NCBI GenBank assembly: GCA_041691815.1 | Contig: JBEPTZ010000201.1 | Span: 1 to 5,803 of the forward strand | Length of the DNA: 5,803 nucleotides | Origin: 70-18 sp041691815 | Lineage (GTDB): Bacteria > Pseudomonadota > Alphaproteobacteria > Acetobacterales > Acetobacteraceae | Direction of reading: 5' to 3' | Shown here: positions 1-5,693 of the stretch, one piece after another | Position numbering within the stretch: the first letter of the stretch is position 1 | Layout of the letters: each line of letters begins with the position of its first letter | The notes under the pieces: generated by a model | The model's database searches: none | What the model was told of the DNA's origin: nothing | The model's input: the letters and a program-made list of their open reading frames with translations, nothing else | Translations under genes and position numbers: made by a program

Positions 1-2222
1 GGCGGGGCCGGCGACGGCGGGCGCGGCGGCGGTAGCGCAGCCGGCGCCCCGGCCGGCGGCGGCACGATCGGCCGCAGGGTCGCCATCACCGCCGGCAGTT
101 CGCCGCTCGGGTTGCCCAGCAGCACGTCGAAGCTGAACCGGCTGCCCTCGCCCTCGGTGCTCTCCACGCCGATGCTGCCGCCCATCCGCTCGATCAGCCG
201 CCGGCTGATCGCCAGCCCCAGCCCGCTGCCGCCGAACCGGCGCGAGATCGAGTTGTCCACCTGGGTGAACTCGTCGAACAAACGCCCCAGCGCCTCCTTC
301 GGGATGCCGATGCCGGTATCGCTAACCGTGATGTTCAGCCGTACCCCGTCCGGCTCGGAGCGGATGCGGCTCACCGCCACCCGCACCCCGCCCTCATGGG
401 TGAATTTCAGCCCGTTGGAGATCAGGTTCAGCAGCACCTGGCGCAGCCGGTGCGGGTCGCCGACCACGCCGCGCGGCACATCCTCGCCGATCTCGGCGTG
501 CAGCGAGAGCCCCTTGGCGCGGGCCTGCTGGGACAGCAATTCGATGGTGCCGCGCACCACCGCGGCGATATCGAACGGCGTCTCCTCCAGGTCCAGCCTT
601 CCTGCGTCCAGGCGCGAGAAATCCAGGATGTCGTTGATCAGTTGCAGCAGATGCTGGCCGGATTCCATGACAATGCGCACGTAATGCTGCTCGGTGGCGC
701 CGAGCCGCATATCCAGCAGCAGCCCGGCGACGCCGATGATGCCGTTCATCGGGGTGCGGATCTCGTGGCTCATCACCGCCAGGAACTCGCTGCGCGCCCG
801 CCCGGCCGTCTCGGCGGCGTCGCGCGCGGCGGCCAGGGCGGCCTCGGTGCGATGGCGGTCGGTCACATCGGTGAAGGTGCGCACCGCACCGCCGCGCCGC
901 AGCAGTGCTGTGCGCACCTCCAGCACCTGCCCGTTCGGCCGGGTGCGCTCCATCACCTCGTTGTCGATGATCGGCACCCCGGCCGCCAGCTGGGCGATGA
1001 TCGTCTTCGGCGCCTGCTCGCGCGGGCCGAATTCGTTGTTGTCGAACTGCCACTGCACCAGCTGCATGAAGCTCGGCATGGTATCCAGCAGGCTGTCGGG
1101 AATATCGAGCAGCTCCGCCAGCCGGCGGTTCATCACCGGCATGTTGCCGGCGGCATCGATCATCAGGATGCCCTGGTCGATGCTCTGCAGCGTCACCTCC
1201 AGCACCTCGCGCGAGGCCGCCAGCCGCTGGTGCTGGCGCAGCATGATCAGCGCGGCTGCCGAGATCAGCACCGTCAGCACCACCCCGAGCCCGGTGGTCT
1301 GCAGCCGATGCTGGCGAAACCCGGCGAACACCGCGGCCTCCGGCAGCCCGGCCATGATCGTCAGCCCGTATTGCGGCACCCGGCGGAAGCTGATCAGCCG
1401 GCTGGTGCTGCCGCCGGCGTTGAGCCGGCGCAGGGTGCCCGCCGTGGTCTCCGGCGCCAGCACGAGGGCGGCGTCGGCGCCGGTATAGGGTACGCCGATG
1501 CCGCCCTCGGTGAGCGGATCGCGGGCCACCACCAGGCCGTTCGGCCCCACCACCAGGGTGATCGCGCCGTCCACCCCCATCGCCGCATGAAACTGGGTCA
1601 GCAGGCTGCTCGGCAGGCTGGCGACCAGGAAACCGTCCGGCTGGCCGTCCGGACCGGTGATCCGGCGGATGGCGTTCAGCGACCATGCATGGGCGCCCAG
1701 GTCGCGCGTCGGCCCGCTCAGCAGCAACCGGTCCGGCCCTGGCCTGGCCAGTTCGGCCAGCATCGCGGCGTCCACCGGCGTCGGCCAGGCAACACCGCTG
1801 TCGGTGCTGGCGCGCAATATGCCGGCCGCGTCCATCCAGCCCATATGTGCGGCACCACTGCCCGGCGCCAGCGCCGCCAGCCGGCCCAGGTCGAAGTCGG
1901 TGGGGTTGCGCAGATAGGCGGCGCGGGTGAACAGCAGGGCCTGGTCGATGGCGTCCAGGTTGCGCCGGGCGATCTCGGCATTGCCGACCGCCAGATCGGT
2001 GGTCTGCTGGTAGGCGGTGGTTTCGGCCTGCTCGTATTCCCGCAGCAGGCGAAAATAGATCGCCGCCCAGATGGTGGCGATGGCGCACAGCACCACCACG
2101 GCATAGATCAGCCCGGAATCGCGCAGCCGCGCCCTGCTGTCGAACTGCGGGGCTGAAAAATCCAGCGTCTCGGGCGGTTTCGCGGTGGAATCGGGCAGGG
2201 CGGTGTCTCCGTGACCCCGCAT
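1..2222 (-). CDS. Membrane-bound sensor histidine kinase, probably hybrid (3' end beyond the left edge)
   Basis: This is a two-component sensor kinase that autophosphorylates on histidine in response to an unknown, probably extracytoplasmic, signal. The 740 visible codons have no stop. In order they show a cytoplasmic N-terminus, membrane helix 1 (about residues 37-57), an extracytoplasmic region of about 250 residues that looks Cache/PDC-like (MGWMDAAGILRASTD, then ITLVVGPNGLVVARDP), membrane helix 2 (about 309-328), and a PAS_7-like domain (about 340-450, with SIDQGILMIDAAGN). The HisKA H-box is SHEIRTPMNGIIG, with phospho-acceptor His486. HATPase_c has an N-box at Asn599/Asn603, G1 DTGIGIP at 635-641, the F-box FDEF at 649-652 and G2 GGSGLGLAI at 664-672. 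All catalytic motifs are intact. Residues about 711-740 form a Pro/Ala-rich linker, which suggests a receiver domain beyond the window. The ATG at 2222 is the first ATG in the frame. No clear Shine-Dalgarno precedes it, and a TTG at 2225 is a minor alternative. The kinase class is certain; the Cache label and the hybrid nature are inferred. Confidence 0.95.
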   Translation of the reverse strand, partial: MRGHGDTALPDSTAKPPETLDFSAPQFDSRARLRDSGLIYAVVVLCAIATIWAAIYFRLLREYEQAETTAYQQTTDLAVGNAEIARRNLDAIDQALLFTRAAYLRNPTDFDLGRLAALAPGSGAAHMGWMDAAGILRASTDSGVAWPTPVDAAMLAELARPGPDRLLLSGPTRDLGAHAWSLNAIRRITGPDGQPDGFLVASLPSSLLTQFHAAMGVDGAITLVVGPNGLVVARDPLTEGGIGVPYTGADAALVLAPETTAGTLRRLNAGGSTSRLISFRRVPQYGLTIMAGLPEAAVFAGFRQHRLQTTGLGVVLTVLISAAALIMLRQHQRLAASREVLEVTLQSIDQGILMIDAAGNMPVMNRRLAELLDIPDSLLDTMPSFMQLVQWQFDNNEFGPREQAPKTIIAQLAAGVPIIDNEVMERTRPNGQVLEVRTALLRRGGAVRTFTDVTDRHRTEAALAAARDAAETAGRARSEFLAVMSHEIRTPMNGIIGVAGLLLDMRLGATEQHYVRIVMESGQHLLQLINDILDFSRLDAGRLDLEETPFDIAAVVRGTIELLSQQARAKGLSLHAEIGEDVPRGVVGDPHRLRQVLLNLISNGLKFTHEGGVRVAVSRIRSEPDGVRLNITVSDTGIGIPKEALGRLFDEFTQVDNSISRRFGGSGLGLAISRRLIERMGGSIGVESTEGEGSRFSFDVLLGNPSGELPAVMATLRPIVPPPAGAPAALPPPRPPSPAP

Positions 2223-2320
2223 CAAAGCACGCCGGGCGGGGAAAAATCCATCATCGGCGCCGGGTTCAATCGCGGGCCGGATCGGCGCAAGCTGGCGCCG
2301 GCAACACGGGACGCACGCAG
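2223..2320. promoter_or_regulatory. Divergent intergenic spacer between the sensor kinase and the molybdenum hydroxylase
   Basis: This 98-bp stretch lies between two divergent start codons, so it must hold whatever promoters serve both genes unless they lie inside the coding regions. I cannot identify a convincing -35/-10 pair on either strand. The 8-mer GGCGCCGG, which contains a palindromic core, occurs at 2256-2263 and again at 2294-2301. A short AT-rich patch (about 2241-2249) is the only clear break in the GC-rich background. The regulatory role is inferred from position alone. Confidence 0.45.
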
Positions 2321-4627
2321 ATGGGACAGAACGCCTTCGGTCAGCCGATGCTGCGGAAGGAAGATGCCAGGTTGCTGACCGGCGGCGGCTGCTTCACCGC
2401 CGATCTGCTGCGGCCGGGAATGGCCCATGCGGTGGTGCTGCGCAGCCCGCATGCGCATGCCCGGATCACCGCGATCGATACCCAGGCGGCCCGCGCCATG
2501 CCGGGGGTGCTGGCGGTGCTGACCGGGGCGGATTATCGCGCCGCCGGGCTGGGCGGGATTCCGGCCGGGACCGAGCTGGCGAAATTTCCCGGCACCGGGG
2601 CCGAATCGGCCTATCGATTCCGGCCGAAACATCACGTTCTGGCGGCAAAAACCGTGCGATTCGTCGGTGATTCGGTGGCCCTGGTGGTGGCCGAAACCCT
2701 GGCCCAGGCGCGTGATGCGGCCGAAATGGTTATGCTGGATTACAGTCCCGAATCGGCCGTAACCGGCACCGCCAGCGCCGAGGGCGGTGCGGCGGTGTGG
2801 CCGCAGGCGCCGGACAATGTCTGCTTCCGCTGGCATGCCGGCGATGCAGCCGCGGTGGCCGCCGCCTTCGCCGCCGCCGACCGGGTGGTGCGCCTCGATA
2901 CCGTCAACCCGCGCATCCATGTCGGCAGCCTGGAGACCCGTGGCGCGATCGGCGAATACGACGCGGGCAGCGGCAAATACACCCTGACCACCGGCAGCCA
3001 GATGCCGCACGGGCTGAAGCACGCGCTGGCCGAGCATGTGCTGCATGTGCCGCCGGAACTGGTGCGGGTGGTGGTGGCCGATGTCGGCGGCAGTTTCGGC
3101 ATCAAGAACGCGCTGTATCCTGAACAGATTCTTGTCCTTTGGGCGGCAAAGCGGCTGGGTCGGCCAGTCGCCTGGATCGGCGAGCGCAGCGACGGTTTCC
3201 TGTCCGACTACCAGGCCCGCGACAATGTCTACGCAGCCGAGATCGCCTTGGATCAACAGGCGCGGTTCCTGGCGTTGCGGGTGACCTCCACCGCCGCGGT
3301 CGGCGCCTATCTGGCGCCGCAGGGGCAGTTGTCGCCGACCGCCAACACGCCGGCGCTGGCCGGGGTGTATCGGTTTCCGGCGATCGAGGTCTCGGTCACC
3401 GGCGTGTTCAGCAACACCGCGCCAACCGAGGTGTATCGCGGCGCCGGGCGGCCGGAGGCGGTGTATCTGCTGGAGCGCACCGTGGACCATGTGGCGCGGC
3501 AGATCGGCATGGACCGGATGGAGTTGCGCCGGCGCAACATGCTGACGCCGGAGGAACTGCCGTTCCAGACCGCGCTCGGCCTGCGCTACGACAGCGGCGA
3601 CTTTCCGGCGATGTTCGAGACCGCGCTGCAACGCGCGGATTATGCGGCATTTCCCGAACGCAAAGCGGAGGCCGCGGCGCGTGGTCGGCGGCGCGGCATC
3701 GGGCTGGCGCATTACTGCGAGCGGGTGGCCGGCTCGTGGGGCGAGCATGGCTGGATGGAGATGGGCCAGGACGGCCGGGTGCGGGTGATGGTCAGCACGA
3801 TGTCCAACGGCCAGGGCCACGCCACCGCCTATGCGCAACTGGTGGCCGACCGGCTGGGCATCGAGCCGGAAGATGTCGAGGTGATCCAGGGCGATACCGA
3901 CCGCACCCCGTTCGGCCACGGCACCGGCGGCTCGGCCTCGCTGCCGATCGCCGGCGCGGCACTGGCGGTGGCCGCCACCGAGTTGATCCACAAGGCGCTG
4001 CCGCTGGCCGCCGAGGCGCTGGAGGCGGCGGCCGCCGATGTGGCGTTCGCCGACGGCCGGTTCCGCATCGTCGGCACCGACCGCGCAGTGGGGCTGGCGG
4101 CGGTGGCGGCACGGCTGCCGGCGGGGGCGCTGCTGGAGGCGGATGGGTTCTGGAAGCCGGACGGGCCGACCTTCCCCAATGGCTGCCACGTCGCCGAGGT
4201 GGAGGTCGATCCGGAGACCGGCGCCTGGACCGTCGAGCGCTACACCATGCTGCATGATTTCGGCCAGGTGCTGAACCCGATGCTGCTGCAGGGCCAGTTG
4301 CAGGGCGGCGTGACCCAGGGCATCGGCCAGGCGGCGTTCGAACACGTGGTGCATGACGCCGAGAGCGGGCAACTGCTGACCGGCTCGTGGCTGGACTACC
4401 AGTTGCCGCGTGCCGACGAAATTCCGCCGCTGCTGCTGGAAACCCTGCCGACCGCCGCCCCGGCCAACCCGCTCGGCGTCAAGGGCTGCGGCGAGGCCGG
4501 GGCGGCCGGCGGTGCGCCGGCGGTGATGAACGCGCTGGCCGACGCGCTGGCCGATCGACTGACGGGGGGCCGCCCGATTGATATGCCGGCGACCGCCGAG
4601 CGGGTGTGGCGGGCGCTGCGCTTGTAG
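2321..4627 (+). CDS. Molybdenum hydroxylase large subunit, xanthine dehydrogenase / form II CoxL-like family
   Basis: This is the catalytic molybdopterin-binding subunit of a xanthine dehydrogenase/CO dehydrogenase-type enzyme. The family hydroxylates or oxidises small molecules at a Mo cofactor and passes electrons to 2Fe-2S and FAD subunits. At 768 residues it has normal full length. The N-terminal a/b hammerhead domain spans about 20-130 (RKEDARLLTGGG, VVLRSPHAHARI), followed by two Mo-cofactor-binding regions (about 150-390 and 410-690). Visible motifs are GGSFGIK (257-262), VYRGAGR (371-377), NGQGH (496-500), GHGTGGSAS (532-540) and KGCGEAG (721-727), where Glu725 matches the catalytic glutamate. 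The YRGAGR loop is typical of form II; form I CO dehydrogenase has a Cys-containing loop (AYRCSFR), so CO oxidation is unlikely and the substrate is unknown. Codon 1 is an ATG with only a weak upstream purine stretch (CGGGA, 2307-2311), but the protein starts where the family usually does. No gene for a medium (FAD) or small (Fe-S) subunit is adjacent. Confidence 0.93.
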   Translation: MGQNAFGQPMLRKEDARLLTGGGCFTADLLRPGMAHAVVLRSPHAHARITAIDTQAARAMPGVLAVLTGADYRAAGLGGIPAGTELAKFPGTGAESAYRFRPKHHVLAAKTVRFVGDSVALVVAETLAQARDAAEMVMLDYSPESAVTGTASAEGGAAVWPQAPDNVCFRWHAGDAAAVAAAFAAADRVVRLDTVNPRIHVGSLETRGAIGEYDAGSGKYTLTTGSQMPHGLKHALAEHVLHVPPELVRVVVADVGGSFGIKNALYPEQILVLWAAKRLGRPVAWIGERSDGFLSDYQARDNVYAAEIALDQQARFLALRVTSTAAVGAYLAPQGQLSPTANTPALAGVYRFPAIEVSVTGVFSNTAPTEVYRGAGRPEAVYLLERTVDHVARQIGMDRMELRRRNMLTPEELPFQTALGLRYDSGDFPAMFETALQRADYAAFPERKAEAAARGRRRGIGLAHYCERVAGSWGEHGWMEMGQDGRVRVMVSTMSNGQGHATAYAQLVADRLGIEPEDVEVIQGDTDRTPFGHGTGGSASLPIAGAALAVAATELIHKALPLAAEALEAAAADVAFADGRFRIVGTDRAVGLAAVAARLPAGALLEADGFWKPDGPTFPNGCHVAEVEVDPETGAWTVERYTMLHDFGQVLNPMLLQGQLQGGVTQGIGQAAFEHVVHDAESGQLLTGSWLDYQLPRADEIPPLLLETLPTAAPANPLGVKGCGEAGAAGGAPAVMNALADALADRLTGGRPIDMPATAERVWRALRL

Positions 4628-4630
4628 CGC
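4618..4630 (+). other. Small GC-rich hairpin spanning the hydroxylase stop codon
   Basis: GCGCT (4618-4622) pairs with AGCGC (4626-4630) across a 3-nt loop, and the structure includes the TAG stop at 4625-4627. No T-tract follows on the plus strand, so it is not a classical intrinsic terminator. It is the only clear hairpin at the junction of two convergent genes whose stops lie 25 bp apart. It may be chance in DNA this GC-rich. Confidence 0.3.
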
Positions 4631-4652
4631 CGGCCAATCAGTCGGGGATGAT

Positions 4653-5006
4653 TCAGTTGGGGATTTTGCCGCCAGGGGTGATGCCGTCGACGATGCCGGG
4701 GAGCGATTTGGCCAGCGTACCGAGCACCTCCTGCTCCTCCATCTGGGCGTGCGAGGCGATGCGCTTCAGTTCGTGCGGGGTGAGCAACTGGCGCAACTGC
4801 GCCACGGTGATCGGCTTGTTCTGCCCCGCACCGGTCCAGGAGTGGCCGATCTCGATCAGGCCGGCCTTGTCCATGCGGGCCAGCAACTCGTGCAGGTCGA
4901 TACCGTCCGGCGGCGGCGCGAACAGGCCCTCCAGGATGCGGAGCAGCCGCGGCCGGGTGGCGTCGGGGCCAACCATATATCCGGTGATGACGTCGAGGAT
5001 GCCCAT
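4653..5006 (-). CDS. YidB family protein (DUF937)
   Basis: This 117-residue protein matches the bacterial YidB/DUF937 family, whose molecular function is not established. The start MGILDVITGYM resembles the usual family N-terminus. The family signature fills the C-terminal half: GLIEIGHSWTGAGQNKPIT (about 49-67), then LRQLLTPHELKRIA (71-84), and a closing LPGIVDGITPGGKIPN (102-117) with the conserved LP..VD..TP.GK pattern. There is no signal peptide or membrane helix, so it is probably cytoplasmic. The ATG at 5006 is supported by a strong AAGGAG ribosome-binding site five bases upstream. The gene is convergent with the molybdenum hydroxylase gene (25 bp between stops) and divergent from the MAPEG gene, so it is probably transcribed alone. 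The family call is confident; no role can be read from the neighbours. Confidence 0.88.
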   Translation of the reverse strand: MGILDVITGYMVGPDATRPRLLRILEGLFAPPPDGIDLHELLARMDKAGLIEIGHSWTGAGQNKPITVAQLRQLLTPHELKRIASHAQMEEQEVLGTLAKSLPGIVDGITPGGKIPN

Positions 5007-5011
5007 GGGAA

Positions 5012-5017
5012 CTCCTT
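5012..5017 (-). promoter_or_regulatory. Shine-Dalgarno site of the YidB family gene
   Basis: The minus strand reads AAGGAG, followed by five bases and then the ATG ending at 5004. This is the strongest ribosome-binding site in the window and fixes the start of the YidB-like protein. Confidence 0.85.
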
Positions 5018-5037
5018 GCCAGGCTGGTGATTGCGAC

Positions 5038-5051
5038 GCCCCCTATGGGGC
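5038..5051. promoter_or_regulatory. Perfect GC-rich dyad in the divergent yidB-like / MAPEG spacer
   Basis: GCCCC (5038-5042) and GGGGC (5047-5051) form a perfect inverted repeat around CTAT, near the middle of the 103-bp spacer between two divergent starts. It could be an operator half-site pair or a small hairpin in the 5' leader of the minus-strand transcript. No known regulator consensus was recognised, and chance occurrence is possible. Confidence 0.3.
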
Positions 5052-5099
5052 ACCGTCAGGAACGGCGGAAATGTGGCAGGCGCAAAACAACGGTTGATT

Positions 5100-5103
5100 G
5101 GAG
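5100..5103 (+). promoter_or_regulatory. Shine-Dalgarno site of the MAPEG gene
   Basis: GGAG lies six bases before the ATG at 5110. It overlaps an in-frame TTG at 5098 that would otherwise be a possible earlier start, so it favours the ATG at 5110. Confidence 0.7.
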
Positions 5104-5109
5104 AACAGG

Positions 5110-5496
5110 ATGACTGCCGATCTGGTGTGGCTGGTCTGGGCTGGGGTGCTGGCTTTCGTGCTGGTGGTGGTGGCGGCGCTGGGGGTGATGTTGCAGGTGG
5201 GGTTGCCGGCGCTGGCCGGCAACCGGGAGAACCTGCCGCCGGCCGCCGGCTGGGCCGGGCGGGCACAGCGGGCGCATCGCAACATGATGGAGAATCTGCC
5301 GCTGTTCATCATCCTGGTGGTGGCGGCGCATCTGGCCGGCAAGGCCGATGGCATGGCGCTCACCGGCTGCGCGGTATTCGTCTGGGCCAGGGTGGCGCAT
5401 GCGGTGGTCTATATCGCCGGGATTCCCTGGCTGCGGACGCTGTGCTGGGCGGTCTCGGTGGTCGGGCTGGTGATGATCCTGGGCAGGATCATGTGA
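5110..5496 (+). CDS. MAPEG family integral membrane protein
   Basis: This 128-residue protein belongs to the MAPEG superfamily (membrane-associated proteins in eicosanoid and glutathione metabolism). Eukaryotic members are trimeric glutathione-dependent enzymes, while most bacterial members have no known substrate. Four hydrophobic helices are visible, at about 4-30, 64-77, 83-103 and 107-126. The family signature runs from GRAQRAHRNMMENLPLF (50-66), with the R/Q-R-A-x-x-N-x-x-E-x-L-P-x-F pattern carrying Arg54, Asn58 and Glu61. This follows GNREN (37-41) in the loop after helix 1. Length and topology are normal for bacterial MAPEG proteins. The ATG at 5110 is preferred over an in-frame TTG at 5098 because of a GGAG six bases upstream. 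The gene is divergent from the YidB-like gene and faces a minus-strand gene across an AT-rich palindromic element, so it is probably monocistronic. A glutathione-transferase-like role is possible but not shown. Confidence 0.92.
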   Translation: MTADLVWLVWAGVLAFVLVVVAALGVMLQVGLPALAGNRENLPPAAGWAGRAQRAHRNMMENLPLFIILVVAAHLAGKADGMALTGCAVFVWARVAHAVVYIAGIPWLRTLCWAVSVVGLVMILGRIM

Positions 5497-5528
5497 CGCG
5501 GAGGCCGGCGCCTGGCGGGGTGAGGGTC

Positions 5529-5676
5529 AGGAAGCGAGCGTCTTCTTTTTGTGAACAAAAAGAAGCAAAAAAACTTTTCATCCATGCTGCACGGGCATCA
5601 TGGTGCGAGCGTGGGCGAAGCCCGGGGTGAAAGTTTTTTGGTTCTTTTTTTCAAAAAAGAACATTCCTTGCTTCCT
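5529..5676. repeat. AT-rich nested inverted-repeat element, likely bidirectional terminator
   Basis: Two arms of about 55 bases (5529-5583 and 5624-5676) are imperfect inverted copies of each other. Each arm is largely a palindrome itself. On the left, CTTCTTTTTGT (5542-5552) pairs perfectly with ACAAAAAGAAG (5555-5565). On the right, GTTCTTTTTT (5641-5650) pairs with AAAAAAGAAC (5653-5662). The inner part of the long stem matches CAAAAAAACTTTTCATCC (5566-5583) against GGGGTGAAAGTTTTTTGG (5624-5641). The 40-base GC-rich centre holds a hairpin, GGGC-GAA-GCCC (5613-5623). The element starts 33 bases after the MAPEG stop and ends 18 bases after the stop of the opposing gene. The inner stem leaves a T-run on whichever strand is transcribed. 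It is strikingly AT-rich against its surroundings. No ORF or transposase is present. Confidence 0.8.
5566..5641. terminator. Predicted bidirectional Rho-independent terminator within the AT-rich element
   Basis: An A-tract arm (5566-5583) pairs with a T-tract arm (5624-5641) around a GC-rich loop that carries its own GGGC/GCCC stem. Read in either direction, a stem is followed by a U-run in the RNA. It lies between the convergent MAPEG gene and the minus-strand gene at the right edge, where both transcripts need an end. The structure is seen directly; terminator activity is inferred. Confidence 0.6.
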
Positions 5677-5693
5677 TGCCACTTCGCTCCCGC

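Noticed and set aside
394..2088. A 564-codon minus-strand frame within the kinase gene.
   Set aside because: It is the wrong frame of the same strand. It reads as Arg/Ala/Gly-rich, whereas the kinase frame carries SHEIRTPMNG and the other boxes.
396..2156. A 586-codon plus-strand open frame opposite the sensor kinase.
   Set aside because: It is an antisense shadow. The minus strand in another frame encodes all the kinase motifs, while this frame is low-complexity His/Gln/Gly/Arg.
2223..2320. Sigma-70-type -35/-10 boxes in the divergent spacer.
   Set aside because: No pair with acceptable spacing and match was found on either strand, so no promoter coordinates are claimed.
3139..4257. A 372-codon plus-strand frame inside the hydroxylase gene.
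   Set aside because: It is an alternate-frame shadow, Gly/Arg/Ala-rich and without domains.
2222..4372. A 716-codon open frame on the minus strand, fully antisense to the molybdenum hydroxylase and ending exactly at the kinase start (TTTGATG).
   Set aside because: The translation is rich in His, Arg, Gly, Gln and Pro with no recognisable domain, as expected opposite a GC-rich gene. The plus-strand protein has intact family motifs throughout.
4578..5097. Two overlapping plus-strand frames (150 and 163 codons) opposite the YidB-like gene.
   Set aside because: They are antisense shadows. The minus-strand protein matches YidB/DUF937 over its full length and has a strong ribosome-binding site.
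5031..5630. A 199-codon plus-strand frame across the MAPEG gene.
   Set aside because: It is a shadow in another frame that runs into the AT-rich repeat. The MAPEG frame has the family signature and four helices.
5529..5676. The AT-rich element as a complete insertion sequence or CRISPR fragment.
   Set aside because: There is no transposase, no repeated spacer unit and no clear target-site duplication. The arms are inverted, not direct.
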